Shown piece after piece: positions 54,467-62,460 of a stretch of 64,000 nucleotides of DNA. Made by a program: the position numbers and the translations under genes. This DNA is from Methylobacterium mesophilicum SR1.6/6. Its GTDB lineage: Bacteria; Pseudomonadota; Alphaproteobacteria; Rhizobiales; Beijerinckiaceae. The notes under the pieces were generated by a model, which did no database searches, was not told where the DNA came from, and saw only the letters and a list, made by a program, of their open reading frames with translations. The stretch covers positions 846,501-910,500 of the forward strand of contig NZ_CP043538.1 in NCBI RefSeq assembly GCF_000364445.2, in the 5' to 3' direction. Every line of letters starts with the position of its first letter. Within the stretch, counting starts at the first letter, position 1.

Positions 54467-54688
54467 ATGGAAGCCAGCGATTTGGAGTGCCGCCCGCCCT
54501 TCCGGGTGATGACCTTCCGCGACGACCAGGAGGTGATCTCCGAGGATGTCGAGACCGAGCTTGCCGCTCGGACCCGCTTCGCTTCGGCGATCGACCTGTG
54601 CAAGGCGCGCGACGATGCGCATAGCCACCGGGTCGAGCTGCGAGCCGACGGTGATGTCGTAGCGACGTGGCCGGCGAGCAGGCGGTAG
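54467..54688 (+). CDS. Hypothetical small protein
   Basis: A 73-residue protein, F-R-V-M-T-F-R-D-D-Q-E-V-I then A-I-D-L-C-K-A-R and H-R-V-E-L-R-A-D-G-D-V-V-A-T-W. The alternating strands and D-G-D-V-V-A turn suggest a small beta-rich fold. Its stop is 14 bp before the CinA-like gene, so they may share a transcript. Confidence 0.65.
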   Translation: MEASDLECRPPFRVMTFRDDQEVISEDVETELAARTRFASAIDLCKARDDAHSHRVELRADGDVVATWPASRR

Positions 54689-54702
54689 CAGGGAAGCGCG
54701 CG

Positions 54703-55200
54703 ATGGACGATCTGGTGTCGAAGGCCGACAGGATCGGCGCCATTCTGACCAAGCGAGGCCAGACCATCGCTGTGGCGGAGTCATCTGCCGGCGGCCTGGT
54801 ATCGGCGGCTCTGCTGTCAGTTCCTGGCGCCAGCGCGTACTTCCTCGGCGGCGCCGTGATCTACACGGCGACCGCGCGATCGGCCTTACTCGGCATCGGG
54901 GAGGCGGAGATGGCCGGCCTGCGTTCGGCCTCGGAGACGTACGCAATGCTCCTGGCTCGAACGGTCCGTGAGCGCCACGGCGCGACCTGGGGCATCGCGG
55001 AGACCGGCGCAGCCGGTCCGAGCGGCAATCGCTACGGCGATGCCGCTGGCCATACCTGCATCGCCGTGAGCGGCCCCGGCGAGTGGGTCGCAACGATCGA
55101 AACCGACATGGCCGACCGGCTCACCAACATGCGGACTTTCGCGGTCGGCCTGCTCGATCTGCTCGGCGAAGCGCTGGGTACGAGGTCTTCGATGGCCTGA
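54703..55200 (+). CDS. CinA C-terminal domain protein (PncC-like NMN amidohydrolase)
   Basis: A 165-residue stand-alone CinA-C domain. The active-site motif reads A-E-S-S-A-G-G at residues 25-31 (family usual A-E-S-C-T-G-G, with the first Ser as nucleophile, so that residue is kept), followed by G-A-V-I-Y-T, and G-I-A-E-T-G-A-A-G-P near residue 107. PncC recycles nicotinamide mononucleotide to nicotinate mononucleotide. The divergent second half of the motif leaves room for a different substrate. Confidence 0.85.
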   Translation: MDDLVSKADRIGAILTKRGQTIAVAESSAGGLVSAALLSVPGASAYFLGGAVIYTATARSALLGIGEAEMAGLRSASETYAMLLARTVRERHGATWGIAETGAAGPSGNRYGDAAGHTCIAVSGPGEWVATIETDMADRLTNMRTFAVGLLDLLGEALGTRSSMA

Positions 55201-55240
55201 CGTCCGGTGCCCAGCAGGAGCGGCGGGAGAGCCACCGACA

Positions 55241-55528
55241 CTGATCCACCCCTCGGTTCAAGGCTCGCAGGACACCGTGGTGGTCTTCGGAAGTCGGCGC
55301 CGAGCGGCGGGTGTGCGCCCGTCGACGGCCTCGGTCGGCGACGCCCCCGACAACGCCATGGCCGAGAGCTTCTTCTCGACCCTCGCATGCGAGTTGCTCG
55401 CCCGCCGTCGCTTCCGCTCGCAGGCCGAGGCTCGGATGGCCCGCTTCAGCTGCGTCGAGGGCTTCTACAATCCACTGCGTCGCCACTCGGCGCCCGGATA
55501 CCGCTCACCCACTGCCCATGAGCAGGAA
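55241..55528 (+). pseudogene. IS3-family transposase (OrfB) 3' remnant
   Basis: In one frame, I-H-P-S-V-Q-G-S-Q-D-T-V-V-V-F-G, later G-V-R-P-S, A-P-D-N-A-M-A-E-S-F-F-S-T-L and E-G-F-Y-N-P-L-R-R-H-S-A-P-G-Y-R-S-P. This is the C-terminal third of an rve integrase as in IS3 OrfB. The second catalytic Asp (usual H-S-D-x-G-S-Q-Y) is Val here, while the catalytic Glu in A-E-S-F-F is kept. There is no upstream half and no visible terminal repeat, so it is an inactive fragment. Confidence 0.85.
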
Positions 55529-55698
55529 ACTGCCCCGGAGGCGTCCAAACCAAGCCTGCTCAGCGAAGTCCCCCTCACGGTTCACAAAGGCGGGACAATC
55601 CCAGTCCGAGCGCGCACGCGTCCCGCGGAGCGCCGAATCGCCGAGCACCGCGCCTCGGCGAGGCCGACGCATGAACGTGTGGGCCATCCGCGCCCGGG

Positions 55699-56976
55699 TC
55701 AGGCAGGCTGCAGGCTCGCGGCCGCGCGCTCGCGCCGGCGCGACCGGCGTCCCGGTTCGCAGGTCGCGTCAAGCCAGACGACCAGGGCGAGGGCGATCAG
55801 CGCGGGGGCCCCGAGTGCCAGGAACGAGCCGGTCCAGCCCACCATCGACTGGGCCAGGCCGCCGTACCAGGCCGAGAGCGCGCCGCCGATGCCCTGTACC
55901 GCGTTGACGGTGCCGAGCGCCGTCTGGGTGCGGCCCGAGCCCCAGGTGAGATCCGCCACCACCACAGGCACGGCGACCCCGACGATGCCCGAGGCCACGC
56001 CGTCGAAGATCTCGGCCGCGATAAGCCACACCGGGTCATCGATGAAGGCGGACAGGACCGCCCGCACCGGCAACGCAGCCAGGGCGACCAGCAGGAGCTT
56101 GCGGCGCCCGCGCCTGTCGGCGAGGGAGCCTGCGAAGAGGGCCACCGGGATCATGACCAACTGCGCGACCATGACGTAGCGGGCTGTCCAAGCCGTGGCG
56201 TCGGAGCCAGCCGCCACGAGCTTCTGCCCGAGCAAGGTCAACATGCCGCCGTTGCCGAGGTTGAACAGCGCGAGTGCCACGGCCAGCACCATCAGCTTGC
56301 GATTCGAGAGCACGCTGCGGGAGCTCGCCCGTTCCGGCTTGTCGTCCGGATCGTCCTCCTTCCAGCCGACCGCGCGGCGTCCGTTGTAGCAGTGGCCTGG
56401 GGTTGTCACGCTGGCCGCGATGGCCAGCAAGGCCATGGCACCGAGCACCCAGAAGGCGACGGCGGGCCCGAATGGGACGGAGCCGAAGCTGATGAGGCCC
56501 GCCGCGACGAGGATTCCGAGGTGATTGCAGGCTTGGTTGCGACCCTGCTGCTTCGGGAAGCGGTCCTTGCCGACGATGCCGAGGGTCAATTCGGTGACAG
56601 CAGGGAGAAGGAGCACGCCACCGGCGGCCGCCAGCATCTGGGCGGTGAACACGGCCGGGAAGGATTTGGCCGGCATGACCAGCAGCGTGCCGGCCAGGAT
56701 CGCGGCGCAGGCTGCGGCAATGAGGAGACGAGGCCGTCCAATCCGGTCGACCAGGGCGCCGGCGGGCCCGCTGAGGCACAGCGCGCCGACGCCCACCAGC
56801 GTCGTGACGAACCCGACCCGCGCCGGCGACCATCCCCCTGTCTCGGCGAGCCAGGTTCCCAGGAAGGGACCGAGTCCGCCCTGGATGTCACCGGTGAAGA
56901 CGTTGATCAGGGCAAGGTGGGTGGTGGCGAGCATGCTCTCAGGCCCATGTGCCACGATCCCGCAGAGGACGCGCAT
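55699..56976 (-). CDS. MFS transporter (putative efflux)
   Basis: A 425-residue, 12-helix MFS protein. The loop after helix 2 has A-G-A-L-V-D-R-I-G-R-P-R (motif A), the second half repeats it as S-L-A-D-R-R-G-R-R-K, and G-K-D-R-F-P-K-Q-Q-G-R-N-Q-A lies in between. The type is common in alphaproteobacterial accessory regions; substrate unknown. An alternative start at M15 (56934) removes a polar leader and is plausible. Confidence 0.9.
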   Translation of the reverse strand: MRVLCGIVAHGPESMLATTHLALINVFTGDIQGGLGPFLGTWLAETGGWSPARVGFVTTLVGVGALCLSGPAGALVDRIGRPRLLIAAACAAILAGTLLVMPAKSFPAVFTAQMLAAAGGVLLLPAVTELTLGIVGKDRFPKQQGRNQACNHLGILVAAGLISFGSVPFGPAVAFWVLGAMALLAIAASVTTPGHCYNGRRAVGWKEDDPDDKPERASSRSVLSNRKLMVLAVALALFNLGNGGMLTLLGQKLVAAGSDATAWTARYVMVAQLVMIPVALFAGSLADRRGRRKLLLVALAALPVRAVLSAFIDDPVWLIAAEIFDGVASGIVGVAVPVVVADLTWGSGRTQTALGTVNAVQGIGGALSAWYGGLAQSMVGWTGSFLALGAPALIALALVVWLDATCEPGRRSRRRERAAASLQPA

Positions 56977-57136
56977 CGTAGCCCGCGCTTGATGCGCGAC
57001 GACAGGTCACCAGAGACGCCCGGACAACCTAAACCGTTCCGTGTCGGGCGCGCTGCCCGCGATGTCAGGTAGATTGCTGGCGAGACCGGGGCCGAAAAAG
57101 GTTAACGGCACCGCCAGATCCGGAGCCATACTTCAT

Positions 57137-57162
57137 GGAACCGTTTTCCAGACGATGACGTT
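57137..57162 (+). promoter_or_regulatory. Putative EcfG (general stress) promoter
   Basis: GGAAC (57137-57141), 17 bp, CGTT (57159-57162), matching the EcfG consensus exactly. The next gene starts at TTG 57194, giving a short leader with a GGAG ribosome-binding site. Confidence 0.65.
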
Positions 57163-57193
57163 CTTGGAGCAATCGCTGAACCGGAGACTCAAC

Positions 57194-57448
57194 TTGAAGA
57201 AGATCGCTTTGACCCTTGCTGCCGGTGCCGCTCTTGTGGGCGCCGCCTCGACCGTCCAGGCCCACGAGTGGGGCGGCGGCTATGGCTATGGACCGGGCTA
57301 CGGCCATTCCCGCGTCATCGTGCGGGAGAACCATCGCGACGGCTACCGCGGCGTTGGCTTCCGGCATCGCGACTGGGATCGCCCGGGCGTGCGCGTGATC
57401 GAGCGTCGCGACGGCGGCTACCATCGCCATCACGATTGGGACGACTGA
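57194..57448 (+). CDS. Secreted Gly/His/Arg-rich protein, general-stress candidate
   Basis: An 84-residue protein starting at TTG 57194 (GGAG 7 bp upstream): M-K-K-I-A-L-T-L-A-A-G-A-A-L-V-G-A-A forms a textbook signal, cleaved after V-Q-A. The mature part is rich in Gly/Tyr at first, then His/Arg/Asp (R-H-R-D-W-D, H-R-H-H-D-W-D-D). An ATG at 57155 lies inside the EcfG promoter and would add a non-signal leader, so TTG is preferred. A metal- or polyanion-binding envelope role is a guess. Confidence 0.75.
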   Translation: MKKIALTLAAGAALVGAASTVQAHEWGGGYGYGPGYGHSRVIVRENHRDGYRGVGFRHRDWDRPGVRVIERRDGGYHRHHDWDD

Positions 57449-57475
57449 GCGGCCGATTCCGTTCGGAGAATCTCC

Positions 57476-57510
57476 CGGGGCGCCCTATGGGGCGCCCCGT
57501 CTTCGTTTTT
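57476..57510 (+). terminator. Rho-independent terminator
   Basis: GGGGCGCC (57477-57484) pairs with GGCGCCCC (57491-57498), then GTCTTCGTTTTT. It lies 28 bp after the stop of the secreted stress protein. Confidence 0.85.
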
Positions 57511-57515
57511 GGCCG

Positions 57516-57659
57516 TCAGTCTCCGAGGGCCGTGCGGCTGCAGCCGGCTGCGACCTCGCAGCACGCGGCGTCGAAAGTCTTGTGACATGCGAGATTCGTC
57601 ATGGCCGCCTCGATGGTGGGCCAGCCAAGACCCATGCCTTCACCCATGTTTTCACCCAT
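57516..57659 (-). CDS. Possible small Cys-containing protein with a Met-Gly repeat
   Basis: A 47-residue frame, M-G-E-N-M-G-E-G-M-G-L-G-W, then T-N-L-A-C-H-K-T-F-D-A-A-C-C-E-V-A-A-G-C. The N-terminal part comes from a 15-bp tandem DNA repeat (about 57630-57668) and could be coincidental. No good ribosome-binding site. The rest of 57660-58016 shows no gene. Confidence 0.25.
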   Translation of the reverse strand: MGENMGEGMGLGWPTIEAAMTNLACHKTFDAACCEVAAGCSRTALGD

Positions 57660-58016
57660 GCCTTCACAGGATCGCCACTGATTGGGTGTCGGCCCAGGCA
57701 GACAGGCCGCAGGCACGGTGCGGAGGGCGGGGAAGTGGCTGATTGCCCAGCTTGACGACCGTGGCGACCCGCCAGAACAGCGAAAAAGATCGAAGGGCAC
57801 GGCAACTCGGAACGTCGTCCGCGTGCTGCCTTGGCCCGCGTGATCAATGAACACCGCGCACCGATGCCCGGAGGCGACCCTCGGCTGAAAACGCCCGCGC
57901 CGACCGTGTCGCAGTTTTGCTGTACGGCGCTGGATCGGTTTGGCTGCCGGGGACGTTAGAGGGCCCATGCACCGGTCCGACTAAGGCCGCCTGCATTGGC
58001 TGGGGACCACCCTGAG

Positions 58017-58241
58017 ATGCCTCACAATCAGTTCCGGGTGACGCTGGAAACCCGCGATGGCCGACGCGTCCTCACCGCGGCAGCGGAGCGCGAGGCCGCC
58101 CTGATGGCCGAGTCCGTCTTGCGCCGCTACGAAGGTGAGCCTTTCACAGTCGGCTTCTGCGTCGATTGCGAGGATCGCGAAGCGAGCCGCCGCATCGCCT
58201 TCTACCTGACGGATTTGGTTCTCGAACTCGATCTTGCCTGA
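58017..58241 (+). CDS. Hypothetical small protein
   Basis: A 74-residue protein: M-P-H-N-Q-F-R-V-T-L-E-T-R-D-G-R-R-V-L-T-A-A-A, then Y-E-G-E-P-F-T-V-G-F-C-V-D-C-E-D-R-E-A-S-R. Protein-like composition, no family recognised. An upstream TTG would add seven residues. Confidence 0.65.
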   Translation: MPHNQFRVTLETRDGRRVLTAAAEREAALMAESVLRRYEGEPFTVGFCVDCEDREASRRIAFYLTDLVLELDLA

Positions 58242-58521
58242 AGCAAGCCTCGAGAAGCAGGGCGAAGATCACCGCGGGATATTCGCTGCGCTCTCGGCCC
58301 TTCGACATCCTCTCGTTCGCGCGGGCAACCGAAGCGCCGGAGGGCGACGTTCCGCCCCCGACAACCGGGCCTGGACGGACCGCGCGCCGGACGGGGCGTT
58401 CGTGTGGGCAGCACTCCGCTGACCGGGCTTGATGACCCCGCCGCCGGCCGCTCCGACCCAGCGCGGGATGGCGTCCGCGATCTCGTCGGCGGCCGGGCCT
58501 ATGAAGATGACGTTGCGCGTC

Positions 58522-59196
58522 CTAGGCGAGTTCCGCGACGAGCAGGGCTCGGGCGCGGCTCACCCGACTCTTCACTGTGCCGGTCTGGCAACCCATCACC
58601 TCGGCGGCGGCCTCATACGTGAGGCCTTGTGCACCCACGAGCAGCAGGGCCTCGCGCTGAAGCTCAGGCAGCTTGCCGATATGGGACCAGACCGTGTGCA
58701 GGTCGGAACCGTGCTCTTGGGCGGCCGGAGCGGTAAGCTGCGCCGCAGCAGCGCCGTCCACATCCTCGATCTCGCGCTTCCGCTTGCGGCATTCGGAATA
58801 GAACTGGTTGCGCAGGATGGTGCAGAGCCACGCCTTCAGGTTCGAGCCTGGGGTGAACAGTTCCTGGCGAGCCCAGGCCCGCAGGACGGTCTCCTGCACC
58901 AAGTCGTCGGCGCGCGAGGCGTCGGCGATGAGCGACAGAGCGAACGCGCGAAGTCCAGGAAGCGCCTCGGTCAGCTCTGCGCGAAAAGCCAAGGCTCTCT
59001 CGCGGCTTTGCCCATCCAGAACGGCGTCAAGCTGCGCGACGAGATCGAGCAGGCGCTGCGGCGTTTGCGGCCTCGCCAGCGCTTCGTAGGCGACGCGCAG
59101 GTGAGCGCCGAGGTGATCCCGCACCCCGGCAGGAAGTGAAGCCGCATCCAGCGGGGCAGGTGGTCTCGGCCGATCAGGCACCGCCCCTTCGCTCAT
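58522..59196 (-). CDS. Fusion of anti-sigma NepR domain to EcfG-type sigma factor
   Basis: A 224-residue protein. Residues 22-60 (G-V-R-D-H-L-G-A-H-L-R-V-A-Y-E-A-L-A-R, then P-Q-T-P-Q-R-L-L-D-L-V-A-Q-L-D) have the NepR pattern L-R-x-x-Y-x-x-[VL]-x-x-P-x-x-x-x-L-L-x-L. Residues 76-142 form sigma region 2 (A-D-D-L-V-Q-E-T-V-L-R-A-W-A, K-A-W-L-C-T-I-L-R-N) and 163-222 region 4 (Q-R-E-A-L-L-L-V-G-A-Q-G-L-T-Y-E-A-A-A, G-C-Q-T-G-T-V-K-S-R), both EcfG/ECF15-like. Normally NepR and EcfG are separate proteins controlled by phospho-PhyR. ATG 59196 starts just before the NepR part; an upstream Met at 59295 would add 33 residues. No phyR or kinase gene is near. Confidence 0.88.
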   Translation of the reverse strand: MSEGAVPDRPRPPAPLDAASLPAGVRDHLGAHLRVAYEALARPQTPQRLLDLVAQLDAVLDGQSRERALAFRAELTEALPGLRAFALSLIADASRADDLVQETVLRAWARQELFTPGSNLKAWLCTILRNQFYSECRKRKREIEDVDGAAAAQLTAPAAQEHGSDLHTVWSHIGKLPELQREALLLVGAQGLTYEAAAEVMGCQTGTVKSRVSRARALLVAELA

Positions 59197-59654
59197 CACC
59201 CTGTCCGTCAAAACATGTCCTCTCGAAGCATCAGCTGTGCTGGCGAACCAAGGTTCACCGCGTGCCCGGCGTGCCGGCGACGCGCGACCGGTCATCCGGC
59301 GAAGGCTTGCCGAAAATGCGCGTCTTCAAGCGTCCACCCTTCGGCATCGGCCCCGCCACCTGACTGTACAGTGAACATCTAACCCCGCAACCGGAGGATC
59401 GTTCTCTGAGCCTTGTGCGTTTGTGGGGGCTCCGTTCGGTGAGCGTCGGGGTCGGTGGGGCGAGCGCAAGCCGTGAGGTTCGCCGCGTCCGGGGAGGCCC
59501 GGGCCTCGGCGCTGCCTTCGGCGCGCCCGTGTGGCCTCAGGCCGTGCAAAACCAAGGGGGAGGGGCCTGAAACGGCGCCGGATCGGAGCGAGGCCACGGA
59601 GCAGGTTCAAGAGGCTCCTGCCGTTGTTCGAAGAGGAGCCGCCAGGCAGCGACA
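59197..59654. other. Gene-free stretch
   Basis: About 460 bp upstream of the fused sigma gene. Frames exist on both strands but are Arg/Pro-rich shadows; no EcfG consensus or other promoter could be assigned with confidence. Confidence 0.45.
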
Positions 59655-59909
59655 ATGCCGCAGAACGTAGTCTACTGGATAGAAGACAGATCGGACGGCT
59701 GTTTCGACGTTATCGTAACGCTCGAGTCCGGCAGGATCTTCAAGCGTTCGGGATGTATCTCACGCGCCGAGGCCGATACCTGGATTGATGGTTTACGGAT
59801 CCTTATGGCCGCGATCGGTGCGCCCGTATCGTCGGCCGACAAAGCGTCGCGGGACGCGTCGCGGTTCGGATCGCAGACGGCACACGATGCCGACCAGACC
59901 ACGCCTTGA
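59655..59909 (+). CDS. Hypothetical small protein
   Basis: An 84-residue protein: N-V-V-Y-W-I-E-D-R-S-D-G-C-F-D-V-I-V-T-L-E-S-G-R-I-F-K-R, then A-D-T-W-I-D-G-L-R-I-L-M-A-A-I-G-A. Beta hairpin followed by a helix; less GC-rich than neighbours. No family recognised. It starts at ATG 59655. Confidence 0.7.
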   Translation: MPQNVVYWIEDRSDGCFDVIVTLESGRIFKRSGCISRAEADTWIDGLRILMAAIGAPVSSADKASRDASRFGSQTAHDADQTTP

Positions 59910-60004
59910 ACAGGCGCCCCGCCTCTGTCCGCTTTCAGAGCCTTCCCATCGACGCGCCCAAGTCTCAGAGGATGAATCAAGTCTCTGAGGATGGATGACG
60001 GGCC

Positions 60005-60331
60005 TTAGGCTTCGTTGTCCGTGCCAGGGTTCGTGGGATCGCCGAACAGGATCTCGTAAGTCATCGGATCGTAGAAGCGCATCACGTTCCGGACGAATTC
60101 CCGGGGCTCGATTTTCAGCGCATCCGCCCAGGCCCGGTAGCGATCCGGAGGGATTCGGCCGCGCCCCGTCTCAAGTTGCGAGATGAATGTATAGTATTCC
60201 GCACCCACGAGGGCGGCGAGCTGTCGTTGTGACAGACCCTGCGCCTCCCGCAATTCCTTCAGATACCGCCCACCTTCGCGACGCAGCTCCAGCACCTCCT
60301 CCGAATCCAGGCGTTGGTAATGCGCATACAC
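60005..60331 (-). CDS. XRE-family helix-turn-helix regulator
   Basis: A 108-residue protein. The Cro/CI HTH spans about residues 20-62 (L-K-E-L-R-E-A-Q-G-L-S-Q-R-Q-L-A-A-L-V-G, then S-Q-L-E-T-G-R-G-R-I). The C-terminal 40 residues (F-V-R-N-V-M-R-F-Y-D-P-M-T-Y) may dimerise. GTG 60331 is chosen; the extra upstream codons look non-conserved. An inverted repeat 42 bp upstream of the start may be its own operator. Confidence 0.8.
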   Translation of the reverse strand: MYAHYQRLDSEEVLELRREGGRYLKELREAQGLSQRQLAALVGAEYYTFISQLETGRGRIPPDRYRAWADALKIEPREFVRNVMRFYDPMTYEILFGDPTNPGTDNEA

Positions 60332-60372
60332 GAGGTTTTGCCTTCCTGCGCGCGATCGCGGCTGCACGCGGT

Positions 60373-60396
60373 GCTATACAGTAAAAACCATATAGC
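60373..60396 (-). promoter_or_regulatory. Inverted repeat in the promoter region of the XRE gene
   Basis: GCTATA (60373-60378) and TATAGC (60391-60396), 12 bp apart, overlapping the likely -10 region on the reverse strand. Suggests autoregulation. The rest of 60397-60693 shows no gene I can support. Confidence 0.45.
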
Positions 60397-60693
60397 TGTG
60401 ACGGCTACGCGCTGTCCAGACACAAGCTGGCGGACTGGGTCGCCCCCGCGACAAGATGCTTGGCAGCCCACTGAATGGCCCTATCATGTCGACCTCAGGG
60501 GCCAGCATGAAGGAGGGTGCCAATGGCCAGACTGCCGTATGGTCTTTCGCATCGGCCGCTCGGACATGTCGACGACCAGACCCTGCGTTCGCGGGCGCGG
60601 ACGTCGGCTCCCGATGGCCTTCGACACGATGATGGCCCGAGGTGGGTTTACCAAGGCCTTTGATGCGCTGGCCGATTGCAGGAAGAAAGCGAT

Positions 60694-62457
60694 ATGGGCG
60701 ATCATTCGCTGCAGTCGACATTGACCACGGGCCTGCGTGCACTCCGGCCCGTCCTGACAACGGCTGTGATCTTTGGATTGTTCATCAATCTTCTGCTCTT
60801 TGTCAGTCCTCTGTATATGCTTCAAATTTACGATCGCGTCATCCCGAGCCGAAGTGAGACGACGCTCGTCGGGATTACGCTGATCGCGGCTGTCGGTCTT
60901 GCCGTTTATGCGACCTTGGACATGTTGCGGTCGCGCCTTCTGGTGCGTGGGGGCGTGATCTTCGACCAGGAGATCGCCGATCCGATCTTCGATGCCGCCC
61001 ATCGCGGCATGCTGATCCGGCCCGGGGCCCGGCACGACACGGCGCTGCGGGATGTGGACATCCTGCGCGAATTCCTGACGGGCGGCGGGATGCTGGCGTT
61101 CTGCGACCTGCCCTGGATTCCGATCTTCCTGCTCGCCTGTTTCGTGCTGCATCCTTGGTTCGGCTGGATGGCGCTGGTGGGGGGCGGCACGATTCTCGGG
61201 CTGACCCTGCTCAACGAGATCGCGACGCGATGGACCCTCGAAGCCGCCAGCCGGGCTTCGCGGGAGGCGGGACAGCAGGCCGCCGCGGTCTTCCGGAACG
61301 GGGAAGTGTTGCAGGCCATGGGCATGCTGGCCTCCCTGCGCGGTCTCTGGCGCCGGCGCCACGATGAGGTCCTGGCCCTTCAGGCCCGTGCGAGCGATCG
61401 CGCCGGCATGATCGTCGCCGTGACGAAGTTCGTCCGCATGCTCCTGCAGACCCTGGTTCTGGGGGCGGGCGCGTACCTCGCCATCCACCGGGAGATTTCC
61501 GCCGGGTCGATGATCGCCGCGTCGATCATCATCGGCCGCACCCTCGCGCCGATCGAGGCTGTCGTGGGCAATTGGAAGGGCTTCACGGCCGCCCGCGCCA
61601 GCTACCGGCGGCTGACGGATCTCATCGATGTCGCCAAGCCGGAGACCCGCCGCCTGATGCTGCCGCGCCCGCAGGGCGCGATCCAGGTCGAGAACATCTC
61701 TGTCGCGGCCCCCGGCTCGACGCAGCCGATCCTCAACGCGGTGAGCTTCCGGCTCGAGCCCGGCAGCCTCGTGGGCATCATCGGACCGAGCGCGGCCGGC
61801 AAATCGACTCTTGTGCGCGCCCTGACCGGGGTCTGGCCCCTGCTCGACGGCACCGTGCGCATCGACGGCTCCGACCTGCGTCACTGGGACAAGCAGGCGC
61901 TCGGCCAGCACGTCGGATACCTGCCTCAGGACGTGGAGCTGTTCGACGGCACGGTGGCGCAGAACATCGCGCGGTTCGCCGACGTGGACGATGCGCGCGT
62001 CATCGAGGTTGCCCGGAGGGCGGGCTGTCACGAGCTGATCCAGTCCCTGCCGGACGGGTACAACACGGTGATCGGGCGGGATGGACAGGGATTGTCCGGC
62101 GGCCAGCGTCAGCGCATCGCGCTGGCCCGCGCCCTCTACGGCGAGCCGAGCTTGGTGGTTCTGGACGAGCCGAATGCGAGTCTCGACCAGCTCGGCGAGG
62201 CTGCGCTGATGCGGGCCTTGGCGGAGCTGAAGCAGTCGGGCACGACGGTGGTGATCGTGACCCACAAGGTGAGCCTGCTGGCGGAGGCCGACCGCGTCCT
62301 GCTCATGAGCGGGGGCACCTTGCAGATCGACGGCACGGCGGAGCAGGTTCTGTCACAGATCACCGGCCCGCGCCCGGTCCCCACCCTAGTGCCGTCCGTC
62401 AGCCCCCAGGCCTCCCAGAGCCGCCGGGATGCCGAGGCACAGCGGAGCGCGGGATAG
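60694..62457 (+). CDS. Type I secretion ABC transporter/permease (PrsD-like)
   Basis: A 587-residue half-transporter. About six helices in residues 20-320 (opening F-I-N-L-L-L-F-V-S-P-L-Y-M-L-Q-I-Y-D-R-V), then an ATPase domain with Walker A G-P-S-A-A-G-K-S-T near residue 370, signature L-S-G-G-Q-R-Q-R-I-A-L-A-R and Walker B L-V-V-L-D-E-P-N. There is no C39 peptidase domain, so substrates are RTX-type proteins with C-terminal signals. ATG 60694 has AGGAAG at a good distance. The HlyD partner follows after 3 bp. The last 30 residues are polar. Confidence 0.95.
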   Translation: MGDHSLQSTLTTGLRALRPVLTTAVIFGLFINLLLFVSPLYMLQIYDRVIPSRSETTLVGITLIAAVGLAVYATLDMLRSRLLVRGGVIFDQEIADPIFDAAHRGMLIRPGARHDTALRDVDILREFLTGGGMLAFCDLPWIPIFLLACFVLHPWFGWMALVGGGTILGLTLLNEIATRWTLEAASRASREAGQQAAAVFRNGEVLQAMGMLASLRGLWRRRHDEVLALQARASDRAGMIVAVTKFVRMLLQTLVLGAGAYLAIHREISAGSMIAASIIIGRTLAPIEAVVGNWKGFTAARASYRRLTDLIDVAKPETRRLMLPRPQGAIQVENISVAAPGSTQPILNAVSFRLEPGSLVGIIGPSAAGKSTLVRALTGVWPLLDGTVRIDGSDLRHWDKQALGQHVGYLPQDVELFDGTVAQNIARFADVDDARVIEVARRAGCHELIQSLPDGYNTVIGRDGQGLSGGQRQRIALARALYGEPSLVVLDEPNASLDQLGEAALMRALAELKQSGTTVVIVTHKVSLLAEADRVLLMSGGTLQIDGTAEQVLSQITGPRPVPTLVPSVSPQASQSRRDAEAQRSAG

Positions 62458-62460
62458 GCG

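Noticed and set aside
57630..57668. Three-fold 15-bp tandem repeat as a CRISPR-like or satellite array
   Set aside because: Units are contiguous with no spacers and only about three copies, so at most a minor tandem repeat.
59326..59655. Reverse-strand frame upstream of the sigma factor gene
   Set aside because: Arg/Pro/Gly-rich composition, no start signal, no motif; treated as a shadow.
60507..60632. 41-codon frame upstream of the type I secretion gene
   Set aside because: No recognisable motif and composition no better than chance frames in this genome.
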